Source: Piscinibacter sp047600445
Lineage (GTDB): Bacteria; Pseudomonadota; Gammaproteobacteria; Burkholderiales; Burkholderiaceae_C
Assembly (NCBI RefSeq): GCF_047600445.1
Contig: NZ_JASGKT010000001.1
Span: 186,001-250,000, forward strand
Length of the DNA: 64,000 bases
Direction of reading: 5' to 3'
The notes beneath the pieces are model-generated. The model was not told the origin of the DNA. It did no database searches and was given only the letters and a program-made list of their open reading frames with translations. Position numbers and translations under genes: made by a program. Positions 17,146 through 25,307 of the stretch are shown in pieces (position 1 is the first letter of the stretch; each line of letters opens with the position of its first letter).

Positions 17146-17600
17146 TCACAGGTCAACTGCCATGACGCAATCTGATCCCGGCACTCCGGTGCCGTACTCG
17201 ATGCTACCCAGCAAAGTATGTGCACCAGCGGCAGTTGCGTACCGAAGGGTGAGTTTGGTTCCATCGGTGAGCCGTACGGTGAACTTGGTCCCATTCAAAC
17301 TCACCTGCCAAACACCGCCCGTGGCTGCATCGATGTACTGACTCGCAAAGCGATGATCTGCGTATCCTCATATGTCGCGTTCACGTCGTACATGCCATGA
17401 GGATACGACGGTACTCGCACGCATGCGGACAGCGAGAACGCAGGGCCGACTACGACCACTATCAGCTCATTCAACACCAAGCTCGGCCCCGTCTTACTGG
17501 GGCCTCCGGCGGCACCGCGCCCAACGGACGTGAATCATAGATAGGGGGCCCCTGACCAGTACTGGCGGGAGTGTTGGCTCCGCCTGACGCGTACGAGCGA
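17146..17600 (-). pseudogene. Unknown family B, copy 2 (B2), decayed
   Basis: Pieces in several frames match B3 in order: EPTLPPVLVRG, then GGPSKTGPSLVLNE, then CVRVPSYPHGMYDVNATYED, then WQVSLNGTKFTVRLTDGTKL to a stop at 17146. At least two frameshifts separate them, one near 17540 and one near 17360. The signal-peptide region is replaced by the GC-rich boundary repeat. The stop overlaps a GTG of A2, so the B-to-A coupling seen in the other units was once present here too. Confidence 0.55.
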
Positions 17601-17616
17601 ACACCATACCGAGCGC

Positions 17617-17676
17617 GAGGAACTGGCGGGCGCGCGCTTCGTGCCGCTGACCGGCGCGCAGGGCTGGCCCGGATGA
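17617..17676 (+). repeat. Island boundary repeat, copy 3
   Basis: A GC-rich block embedded in lower-GC sequence, reading EELAGARFVPLTGAQGWPG and a stop on the plus strand. It is the best preserved of the three copies and differs from copy 1 at scattered positions. It lies between the end of A3 and the truncated start of B2. Its composition is like the host genome rather than the island, which suggests captured chromosomal sequence or the tail of a lost plus-strand gene. Confidence 0.65.
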
Positions 17677-17687
17677 CATGCGTTCCG

Positions 17688-18647
17688 CTATTGGGTCAGC
17701 GGTCGATGGTCACCTCGTGCGATGAGGTCAGCCAACCGTGCAGCGACACGTTGAACCTCATGAAATCGCGCCTCACTGCCTGCATCTGCGCGGATAGCAT
17801 CCAGTTCGCTGTTGAAGCACTCGCCTTCAAATGCGCAGCGCTGTTTGATGCTCGGGGGGCGCGATGCACAGTTCCCATTGGCAATGCACGCGCCTGCTTG
17901 CCATGCAAGCCAATACTCTGGCGCGCTCAACCCCCCGTAAGGCACACCATCGAGACTTATTTTCCCCCGGATGTGCTCAATCAATTGAAGTATCTCAGGG
18001 ACTTGACGCTGGAGTAATGGCTCACCCGAGGCCATGAGCTGAGCCAGCATATCCATATAGGTCTGAGGTGTTCGCGCTGAAGAATTCATCATCTTGGAAC
18101 GCAACTGAAGCATTGGGTCCTTAGATTTCGCGGCCTGTGTTTGAAAAGACCACTCATCCAGCTTCAGTTCGGCTTCGCTAAAGCCTGCGCATCGCCCTTC
18201 GATGAACTGCCAGTCGGCCAGACGCTGCCTTCCGCGCTCGCTCTGATCGAGAAGCACCTCGTGATGCTTGGCCTTGTTCTCGGGCGCGAGAAGATCAGTT
18301 CTGATCGCCAGACAGTCCAGCAGTGCAGTTGAAACGTACAGACCTGCCCCCATCTCAGCACTTCGCTTCATCTTCTCAACGAAGATCCGCAGATCAGCCG
18401 AGTTCTCGAAATCGGCGAATCGGGTTGCCTTGTCGGAGCGATTTACAGGAGGGACTGCCTGGGAATCAGCCGAACGCTGCACCGGGTCTTGAGCGAACTT
18501 CTCTGGCACCAGAGAAAGGTTGGCTTGTGACGTCGGCGCGTCTTTTTTGAGTGCTAACACATCGGCCGGCTTTGACGATCGATCGATCAGGGCATATACG
18601 GTTACCACGACGACCGCAATAAATCCGGCAAGCACTCCTATCCGCAT
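17688..18647 (-). CDS. Unknown membrane-anchored protein, family A, copy 3 (A3)
   Basis: A 319-residue protein with an N-terminal helix (MRIGVLAGFIAVVVVTVYAL) and a probable periplasmic domain. It shares with A1 the blocks FENSADLRIFVEKMKRSAEM, EGRCAGFSEAEL, SLDGVPYGGLSAPEYWLAWQ, CIANGNC and CAFEGECFNSELDAI. The paired cysteines are kept, supporting a disulfide-bonded fold. The start at 18647 was chosen for its 8-base distance from AAGGGA, which lies in the end of B3; ATG 18656, overlapping the B3 stop, is the alternative. Function unknown. Retention of intact A1 and A3 beside decayed A2 suggests selection on some copies only. Confidence 0.75.
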   Translation of the reverse strand: MRIGVLAGFIAVVVVTVYALIDRSSKPADVLALKKDAPTSQANLSLVPEKFAQDPVQRSADSQAVPPVNRSDKATRFADFENSADLRIFVEKMKRSAEMGAGLYVSTALLDCLAIRTDLLAPENKAKHHEVLLDQSERGRQRLADWQFIEGRCAGFSEAELKLDEWSFQTQAAKSKDPMLQLRSKMMNSSARTPQTYMDMLAQLMASGEPLLQRQVPEILQLIEHIRGKISLDGVPYGGLSAPEYWLAWQAGACIANGNCASRPPSIKQRCAFEGECFNSELDAIRADAGSEARFHEVQRVAARLADLIARGDHRPLTQ

Positions 18648-18652
18648 GAATT

Positions 18653-19163
18653 TCATCCCTTGCCACATATCGGCCCCGACTCAACGACCCCACTCCCGCG
18701 CGTTTCTGCAACTTCGATCGTTGCTAACGCGGGAGTTCCAAGACTTCCTACAACCAAATAAGTAGTGGAACCACCGTCCGCCCAAGTTACCGTAAATGTT
18801 TTTGCCTTTGCAGAACCCGCCGCTTTGGCACTATGGAACACCCACACTGCCGCACCAAACTTGTCCTCCGCACTTGCAAACGAGGTCGTAGTATTGCCGG
18901 GCCCTGAATAGCAACGAACGTCGGTCACGAATTCCTTGCCCCCCCGCAACGATTGGCTCATTTAACACTAAGCTTGGCCCCATCTTACTGGGGCCTCCGG
19001 CAGCTCCGCCACCGGACGGATCTGAATCGTAAATGGGGGACGCCCTGACCGTTACCGGCGGAAGCGTCGGCTCTGTGGCCGAAAGCGCAGGTGCTGGAGA
19101 GTGGCACACAACGACAATGGTCAGAAGCCTGCACAGACTGCGAGTTGTGCGGTATGGCTTCAT
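18653..19163 (-). pseudogene. Unknown exported protein, family B, copy 3 (B3), out of frame at a run of seven G
   Basis: The 5' part starts at ATG 19163 behind GGGGAG with a signal peptide (LLTIVVVCHSPAPALSA) and reads TEPTLPPVTVRASPIYDSDP, then SKMGPSLVLNEPIVAGG. The 3' part, in the next frame, begins GKEFVTDVRCYSG and ends TFTVTWADGGSTTYLV, GPICGKG. The frames meet at a homopolymer of seven G on the minus strand (18945-18939). Six G would give one exported protein of about 170 residues. This could be slippage-based phase variation, a fixed mutation or a sequencing artefact; both halves are otherwise undamaged. The gene overlaps the start region of A3. Confidence 0.65.
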
Positions 19164-19208
19164 GCTCCCCTCATAAGACTGGAATTGTTCTCACTACTTT
19201 GAGCGGCT

Positions 19209-20096
19209 ATGGCCATCACGAATATCCCTAATTCCGGCATTGAGCTGACATGGACCGCAGCGTCTGAACCACTCCTCCGACTAGAGAACATTTGCAAGCG
19301 CTACACCCTGCCGCGCGAGCGCCTGTTCGCCGCCGCGCCGCACGTCGATGCGCTGCAAGGCGTCAGCCTCGACCTGCGCGCCGGCCGCAGCCTCGGCGTG
19401 GTGGGCGAATCGGGCTCGGGCAAGTCGACGCTGGCACGCATCGCGATGGCGCTGGAGCCGCCGAGCAGCGGCCGCGTCGAGTTCATGGGCCGCGACCTGA
19501 ACGCGCTGGGCGAGCGCGAACTGCGCGCAGCGCGGCGCGACTTCCAGATGGTGTTCCAGGACCCCTACGGCTCGCTCGACCCGCGCCAGCGCGTAGGCCG
19601 CATCGTCGCCGAGCCGCTGTGGCAAGGCAGCGCCGCCGAGCGCGAGCGCGCGGTGGCCGAGATGCTCGAGGCGGTGGGCCTGCGCGCCGGCGACGCGGCC
19701 AAGTACCCGCACGAGTTCTCCGGCGGCCAGCGCCAGCGCATCGCGATCGCGCGCGCGCTGGTGACGCGACCGAAACTGATCGTCGCCGACGAGCCGGTCA
19801 GCGCGCTCGACGTCTCGGTGCAGGCGCAGGTGCTCAACCTGCTGGTCGAACTGCAGCGGCGCTACGGCGTGACCTACCTGCTGATCAGCCACGACCTCGC
19901 GGTGGTCGGCCACGTCTGCGACGAGGTGGTGGTGATGCAGCACGGCCGCATCGTCGAGCGCGGCGACACGGACGCGGTGTTCGGCAATCCGCGGCACCCC
20001 TGCACGCAGGCCTTGCTCGCGGCGCACGGGGGCGAGGCCGCACCGATGACGTCACCGGCCTCCGCTACAGTGACGGCGACGCCCGACAGACCGTGA
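19209..20096 (+). CDS. Peptide-type ABC transporter ATPase, DppF-like, with foreign 5' end
   Basis: A 295-residue ATPase with Walker A GESGSGKS, Q-loop VFQDPYGSLDPRQ, signature FSGGQRQR, Walker B LIVADEPVSALD and switch ISHDLA. It is the second ATPase of the DppBCDF-type importer. The first 20 residues (MAITNIPNSGIELTWTAASE) are unusual, and the DNA up to about 19290 uses A/T-ending codons (TCTGAACCACTCCTCCGACT), unlike the GC-rich remainder. The natural start was probably near SEPLLRLENICKRYTLPRE. The gene appears to be a hybrid made when the island entered, with its 5' end supplied by lower-GC donor DNA. Confidence 0.92.
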   Translation: MAITNIPNSGIELTWTAASEPLLRLENICKRYTLPRERLFAAAPHVDALQGVSLDLRAGRSLGVVGESGSGKSTLARIAMALEPPSSGRVEFMGRDLNALGERELRAARRDFQMVFQDPYGSLDPRQRVGRIVAEPLWQGSAAERERAVAEMLEAVGLRAGDAAKYPHEFSGGQRQRIAIARALVTRPKLIVADEPVSALDVSVQAQVLNLLVELQRRYGVTYLLISHDLAVVGHVCDEVVVMQHGRIVERGDTDAVFGNPRHPCTQALLAAHGGEAAPMTSPASATVTATPDRP

Positions 20097-20109
20097 GCGA
20101 ACCTTTGCT

Positions 20110-20182
20110 CCCGTTCGGGCTGAGCCTGTCGAAGCCCCGTCGCGCACCACGTGCGCCCTTCGACAAGCTCAGGGCGAACGGG
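20110..20182. repeat. Dispersed inverted-repeat element, simple copy
   Basis: The left arm at 20110-20137 (CCCGTTCGGGCTGAGCCTGT...) pairs with the right arm at 20155-20182 (...CTTCGACAAGCTCAGGGCGA...) around a 17-base spacer. It is the same family as the element at 2031-2167 but without tandem expansion. It lies between the dppF-like gene and the solute-binding protein gene and could act as a stem that stabilises or terminates the message. Confidence 0.88.
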
Positions 20183-20209
20183 ATCTTCCACACCCTTCGA
20201 GGAGCTTCG

Positions 20210-21694
20210 ATGCCCCGGTTTTCCCGCCTGCTCGCTTTCGGCCTGCTCGCCGCGCTGGCCGCCGCCGCCACCGCCCAGGTCCGCAAGGACAGCGTCGTGC
20301 TCGGCATGACGCTCGAACCCGCGCCCGGGCTCGACCCGACGATGGCCTCGGCGACCTCGATCGCCGAGGTGGTGCACCTCGGCGTGCTGGAGGGGCTGAC
20401 CAGGATCGCGATGGATGGCTCGGTCAGCCCGCTGCTGGCCGAGGGCTGGAGCGTCGACCCCGACGGCAAGGTCTACACCTTCAGGCTGCGCCGCGGCGTG
20501 AAGTTCCACGACGGCGAGGCCTTCGACGCGAGCGACGTGAAGTTCAGCTTCGAGCGCGCCAAGGCCGAGGGTTCGACCAACAAGGCCAAGAAGTCGGTGT
20601 TCGACAACATCAGCCGCATAGCCACGCCCGACGCGTACACGGTGATCCTGGTGCTGAACCAGGCCGACGGCAACTTCCTGTTCCGCATGGGCGAGGCCAC
20701 CGCCGTGATCCTCGACCCGAAGAGCGCGCCGGGCGTCGCGGCCCGGCCGGTGGGCACCGGCCCGTTCAGGTTCCAGGACTGGAAGAAGGGCAGCTCGATC
20801 ACGCTCATCAAGAACCCCGAGTACCGCCACGCCGCGGCGGTGAAGATGAAGAAGGTGAGCTTCCGCTTCATCAGCGACCCGTCGGCGCAGGTGGCGGCGC
20901 TGCTGGCCGGCGACATCGACGGCATGCCGCGCTTCGGCGCGCCGCAGAACCTGGCGCAGTTCCAGGCCGACAAGCGCTTCACGGTGGCCACCGGCGGCAC
21001 CGAGGGCAAGACGCTGGTCGCGATCAACAACAAGCGCAAGCCCTTCGACGATGTGCGCGTGCGCCGCGCCATCGCCGCCGCGGTGGACCGCAAGGCGGTC
21101 ATCGACGGTGCGATGGAAGGCCACGGCGCGCCGATCGGCAGCCACCTCGTGCCCAGCGACGCGGGCTACGTCGACCTCACCGCCGCCAGCCCGCACGACC
21201 CCGAGAAGGCGCGGCGGCTGCTCAAGGAGGCCGGCGTCGCGCTGCCGCTGAACGTGACGCTGACGCTGCCGCCGCCGCAGTACGCGCGCAAGGGCGGCGA
21301 GATCGTCGCGGCGCAGCTCGCCAAGGTGGGCATCGTCGCGAAGATCGAGAACGTCGAGTGGGCGCAGTGGCTGGCCGGGCCCTTCAAGGGCAGCTACGAC
21401 CTGACCATCATCAGCCACGTCGAACCGCTGGACTTCGACCGCTACGCCGACCCCGACTACTACTGGGGCTACGACAGCAAGGCCTTCCGCGCGCTGCTGG
21501 CGCAGTACAACGCCAGCACCGACCCGAAGGCGCGGCTGGAGGTGGTGGGCGACATCCAGCGCCGCCTCGCCGACGACCAGGTGAACGCCTGGCTGTTCCA
21601 GTTGCCGCAGTTCGCGGTGGCGCGCAAACCGCTCAAGGGCTTGTGGAGCAGCTCGCCGATCTTCGCCAACGACCTCGCGGCGCTGAGCTGGTGA
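20210..21694 (+). CDS. ABC transporter periplasmic solute-binding protein, family 5 (DppA-like)
   Basis: A 494-residue protein with a signal peptide (LLAFGLLAALAAAATAQ) and the family 5 layout: LRRGVKFHDGEAFDASDVKF near residue 95, ARPVGTGPFRFQDWKKGSSI near 180, and DDVRVRRAIAAAVDRKAVID near 285. It binds a peptide or peptide-like solute in the periplasm and delivers it to the DppBC-type channel. The start at 20210 follows GAGGAG. The stop overlaps the GTG of a TonB receptor gene, so binding protein and receptor are made together, a strong hint that they share a substrate. Confidence 0.94.
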   Translation: MPRFSRLLAFGLLAALAAAATAQVRKDSVVLGMTLEPAPGLDPTMASATSIAEVVHLGVLEGLTRIAMDGSVSPLLAEGWSVDPDGKVYTFRLRRGVKFHDGEAFDASDVKFSFERAKAEGSTNKAKKSVFDNISRIATPDAYTVILVLNQADGNFLFRMGEATAVILDPKSAPGVAARPVGTGPFRFQDWKKGSSITLIKNPEYRHAAAVKMKKVSFRFISDPSAQVAALLAGDIDGMPRFGAPQNLAQFQADKRFTVATGGTEGKTLVAINNKRKPFDDVRVRRAIAAAVDRKAVIDGAMEGHGAPIGSHLVPSDAGYVDLTAASPHDPEKARRLLKEAGVALPLNVTLTLPPPQYARKGGEIVAAQLAKVGIVAKIENVEWAQWLAGPFKGSYDLTIISHVEPLDFDRYADPDYYWGYDSKAFRALLAQYNASTDPKARLEVVGDIQRRLADDQVNAWLFQLPQFAVARKPLKGLWSSSPIFANDLAALSW

Positions 21695-23913
21695 GCGTGC
21701 GCGGGCCCGCCGTCCTGGCCGTGCTCGGCGCGCTGCTGCCCGCGGCGGCCGGCGCGCAGCCGGCCGCGCCGGCCGCCGCCGCATCCGCGCCCGGCACGAC
21801 GCTCGAGGCGGTGACGGTCGAAGGCCGGCGCAACGACCCGACCGAGCTGCGCCGCAACGCCAGCGCGGCCAAGATCGTGATCGGCCGCGAGGAGATCGAG
21901 CAGTACGGCGACAGTTCGCTCGGCGAGGTGATCCGCCGCCTGCCCGGCGTCACGCAGGGCGGCCGGCCGGGGCGCGGCGGCGAGCTGCGCATGCGCGGCA
22001 TGGGCAGCGGCTACACGCAGATCCTGATCGACGGCGAACGGCCGCCGCCGGGCTTCTCGATCGAGCAGATCTCGCCCGACATGGTCGAGCGCATCGAGCT
22101 GCTGCGCGCGCCCACCGCCGAGACCGGCACGCAGGCCATCGCCGGCACGATCAACGTCATCCTGCGCGAGCCGCTGCGCCGGCGCAGCACCGACTTCCGC
22201 CCCGCGCTGACGCTGGAGCGCGGGAGGCTCTCGCCGCAGCTCTCGCTGTCGCGCGACGGCGTGTTCGGCGAGGCGGGCAGCTTCAACCTCACGCTGAACG
22301 CCAGCGAGAACCACGAGCGCACCGACACCGCCACGCGCACCACCTTCGCCGACGGCGACACGGGCGCCGTGCTGCGCGACCAGGCCGACGACGAGACGGG
22401 CGACTCGCGGCGCCGGCGCCTCAACCTCTCGTCGCGCGTGCAGTGGCGGCTCGGGCCCGGCGAGCAGTTCTCGCTGCAGCCCTTCGTCGCGCGCAGCGAG
22501 TCGCGCAGCGCCAGCCACGCGACGCTGGCCGCGGTCGGCGCCGCGCCGCCGCCGCCCTACGCAAGCCGCGTCGGCAGCGGCGACACGACCGCCGACATCG
22601 CGCGCCTGAGCGCGCAGCTCACCCGGCGCATCGCCCCCGACACGCGCATCGAGCTGCGCGGTGGCGCGAGCCTGTTCGACTTCGACGGCACCTGGACGCA
22701 GCACCAGGCCGCCGCCGACGGCAGCACCGTGCTCGATTCGCGCAGCGGCACGCACATCCGCGACCGCTCGTGGTGGCTGACGAACAAGCTGATGCACAGC
22801 CTGGGCAGCGGCCACGCGCTGGTCGGCGGCGTCGAGCTGGAAGGCACGCGCCGCCGCGAACTCGGCGCCACCTTCATCGACGGCGTGCAGCAGGAAGGCG
22901 TGGGCGGCACCGAACTGGCCGCGCGCACGCGGCGCCATGCGTTCTACCTGCAGGACGAGTGGGATCCGGCGCGCGACTGGTCGGCCCATGCCGGCGTGCG
23001 CGTCGAGACGATCCGCTCACAGAGCGACAGCGGTATGGCGCCGGTGGACAAGCGCAGCACCGTCGTCTCGCCGCTGGCGCACCTGGTGTGGCGCTTCGAC
23101 GCTCCCCGGCGCGACCAGTTGCGCCTGTCGCTGACGCAGAGCTACCGCGCGCCTACGCTGCGCAACCTCAGCGCGCTGCCGTGGCTGAACACGCTGTACC
23201 CGGTGCCGGGCGGCAACGTCGCCTCGTCGCCCGACCGCGCCGGCAACCCCGCGCTGAAACCCGAGCAGTCGCACGGCATCGACCTCGCGCTGGAGCGCTA
23301 CCTCGGCCACGGCGGCGTGCTGTCGGTGAACCTGTTCCACCGCCGCATCCGCGACCTGATCCGCAACGTCACCGTGCTGGAAGACGTGGCCTGGGCCGCC
23401 GAGCCGCGCTGGGTGTCGCGGCCGCGCAATCTCGGCCGCGCGACCACGCAGGGCGTCGAGTTCGACGCCAAGTTCCGCCTCAGCGAATGGCGCGCCGGGC
23501 TGCCGCCGCTGGACCTGCGCATGAACCTGAGCCTGTACCGCTCGCGCGTAGCTTCGGTGCCCGGCCCCGACAACCGCATCGACCAGCAGCCGCGCGCCAC
23601 CGGCAACCTCGGCGCCGACTACCGCTTTCCCGGCAGCGGCTGGAGCGTGGGCGGCAGCCTGGGCCTGACGCCCGGCTACCGCACGCAGCTCACCGAACTG
23701 CAAAGCCAGGAGCTGGGCTCGCGCCGCGTGCTCGACGCCTATGTGCTGTGGCACATCGACCCCGACACGCGGCTGCGCCTGGCGCTGTCGAACCTCGCGC
23801 CCCGGGACAGCGTCGGCAGCGCGAGCGTGCTGCAAGGCGCGCAGTGGCAGACCATCGAGACCACCGGGCGCACCGACCTGAACGCGACGCTGCGGCTGGA
23901 GATGAAGCTGTGA
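21691..23913 (+). CDS. TonB-dependent receptor coupled to the peptide ABC system
   Basis: A 740-residue receptor with a signal peptide (AVLAVLGALLPAAAGAQ), TonB-box-like LEAVTVEGRR, a plug (about residues 45-160: LGEVIRRLPGVTQGG, ELRMRGMGSGYTQILIDGER, VERIELLRAPTAETGTQAIA) and a long barrel. The GTG start at 21691 overlaps the solute-binding protein stop, and the stop overlaps the amidase GTG. It should import the ligand across the outer membrane for the periplasmic binding protein. The ligand is unknown; the amidase suggests an amide or peptide-like molecule. It is only distantly similar to the haem-type receptor at 8061-10352. Confidence 0.92.
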   Translation: MSVRGPAVLAVLGALLPAAAGAQPAAPAAAASAPGTTLEAVTVEGRRNDPTELRRNASAAKIVIGREEIEQYGDSSLGEVIRRLPGVTQGGRPGRGGELRMRGMGSGYTQILIDGERPPPGFSIEQISPDMVERIELLRAPTAETGTQAIAGTINVILREPLRRRSTDFRPALTLERGRLSPQLSLSRDGVFGEAGSFNLTLNASENHERTDTATRTTFADGDTGAVLRDQADDETGDSRRRRLNLSSRVQWRLGPGEQFSLQPFVARSESRSASHATLAAVGAAPPPPYASRVGSGDTTADIARLSAQLTRRIAPDTRIELRGGASLFDFDGTWTQHQAAADGSTVLDSRSGTHIRDRSWWLTNKLMHSLGSGHALVGGVELEGTRRRELGATFIDGVQQEGVGGTELAARTRRHAFYLQDEWDPARDWSAHAGVRVETIRSQSDSGMAPVDKRSTVVSPLAHLVWRFDAPRRDQLRLSLTQSYRAPTLRNLSALPWLNTLYPVPGGNVASSPDRAGNPALKPEQSHGIDLALERYLGHGGVLSVNLFHRRIRDLIRNVTVLEDVAWAAEPRWVSRPRNLGRATTQGVEFDAKFRLSEWRAGLPPLDLRMNLSLYRSRVASVPGPDNRIDQQPRATGNLGADYRFPGSGWSVGGSLGLTPGYRTQLTELQSQELGSRRVLDAYVLWHIDPDTRLRLALSNLAPRDSVGSASVLQGAQWQTIETTGRTDLNATLRLEMKL

Positions 23914-25307
23914 AGGACGACCTGCACGAATCGAGCGCCGTCGAACTGCTGGCCGCGTACCGCGCGCGCACGCTCGGCCCGGTGGAGGTGGTGCGCTCGG
24001 TGCTGCGCCGCATCGAGCGCTGGGAGCCGCACCTGCACGCCACCTATGCGCTCGACGCCGAGGGCGCGCTGGCGCAGGCCGAGGCCTCGCAGCAGCGCTG
24101 GCTGAAAGGCGAGCCGCTGGGCGCGCTCGACGGCGTGCCGGTGACGATCAAGGAGAACATCGCCACGCGCGGCGTGCCGGTGCCGCTGGGCACGGCCGCC
24201 ACCGAACTGCGGCCCGCCGCGCAGGACGCGCCGCCGGCCGCGCGGCTGCGCGAAGCCGGCGCGGTGATTCTCTGCAAGACCACGATGCCGGACTACGGCA
24301 TGCTGTCCTCGGGCCTGTCGAGCTTCCACGCGCTGACGCGCAACCCGTGGGACCCGAGCAAGAACCCGGGCGGCAGCAGCGCCGGCGCGGCCGCCGCCGC
24401 GGCGGCGGGCTACGGGCCGCTGCACCTGGGCACCGACATCGGCGGCTCGGTGCGCCTGCCGGCGGCGTGGTGCGGCATCGTCGCGCTCAAGCCCAGCCTC
24501 GGGCGCATTCCCATCCACCCGCCCTACGCCGGCCGCGTCGCCGGGCCGATGACACGCACGGTGGCCGACGCCGCGCTGATGATGGGCGTGCTCAGCCGCC
24601 CCGATGCGCGCGACACGATGAGCCTGCCCTGGCAGGACATCGCCTGGCACCGGCTCGACCGCGACGCCAGGGGCCTGCGCGTCGGCCTGCAGCTCGACGC
24701 CGGCTGGGGCCTGCCCGTCGAGCCCGAGACGCGCGCGGCGGTGCAGGCCGCGGCGCAGCGCTTCGCCGACGCGGGCGCGATCGTCGAGCCGGTGCCGCCC
24801 TTCATGACCCGCGCGATGATCGACGGCATGGACGCCTTCTGGCGCTGCCGGAGCTGGCTCGACATCGCCGCGCTGCCCGAAGCGCGGCGCGCGAAGGTGC
24901 TGCCCTTCATCCTCGAATGGGCGCGCGGCGGCGCGGCGCTCAGCGGCGAGCAGGTGTTCCGCGGCTACAGCCAGATGGGCGCGATGCGCGAGGCCGCGGT
25001 GGCCGCCTGCGCGCCCTTCGACGTGCTGATCAGCCCGACCGCGCCGATCGCCGCCTACGCCGCCGAGTGGCCCTCGCCCACCAACGATCCGGCGCGCCCG
25101 CTGGAGCACATCGGCTTCACGCTGCCTTTCAACATGAGCGAGCAGCCCTCGGCCAGCGTGAACTGCGGCTACACGTCCGGCGGCCTGCCGATCGGCCTGC
25201 AGATCAGCGGCCGGCGCCACGACGACCTCGGCGTGCTGCAGGTGGCGCGGCTGTGGGAGCGGCTGCGCGGCACGCAGCGGCCCTGGCCGGAACCCCCGGC
25301 GGCGTGA
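23910..25307 (+). CDS. Amidase-signature family hydrolase
   Basis: A 465-residue amidase with the Ser-cisSer-Lys triad visible: Lys near residue 81 (VPVTIKENIATRG), cis-Ser near 156 (PGGSSAG) and nucleophile Ser near 180 (GTDIGGSVRLPAAW). No signal peptide is seen, so it is cytoplasmic. It hydrolyses carboxamides; in this operon it probably processes the compound brought in by the TonB receptor and the ABC importer. Both ends overlap neighbours (GTGA), so it is translated with the transporter genes. The exact substrate cannot be read from sequence. It is not a GatA, because gatB and gatC are absent. Confidence 0.92.
   Translation: MKDDLHESSAVELLAAYRARTLGPVEVVRSVLRRIERWEPHLHATYALDAEGALAQAEASQQRWLKGEPLGALDGVPVTIKENIATRGVPVPLGTAATELRPAAQDAPPAARLREAGAVILCKTTMPDYGMLSSGLSSFHALTRNPWDPSKNPGGSSAGAAAAAAAGYGPLHLGTDIGGSVRLPAAWCGIVALKPSLGRIPIHPPYAGRVAGPMTRTVADAALMMGVLSRPDARDTMSLPWQDIAWHRLDRDARGLRVGLQLDAGWGLPVEPETRAAVQAAAQRFADAGAIVEPVPPFMTRAMIDGMDAFWRCRSWLDIAALPEARRAKVLPFILEWARGGAALSGEQVFRGYSQMGAMREAAVAACAPFDVLISPTAPIAAYAAEWPSPTNDPARPLEHIGFTLPFNMSEQPSASVNCGYTSGGLPIGLQISGRRHDDLGVLQVARLWERLRGTQRPWPEPPAA

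Noticed and set aside
14800..19290. Insertion sequence or integrase-borne island
   Set aside because: No transposase, integrase, terminal inverted repeats or tRNA target was seen at the edges.
20110..20182. CRISPR-like repeat
   Set aside because: It is a single inverted-repeat element with no regular repeat-spacer array.
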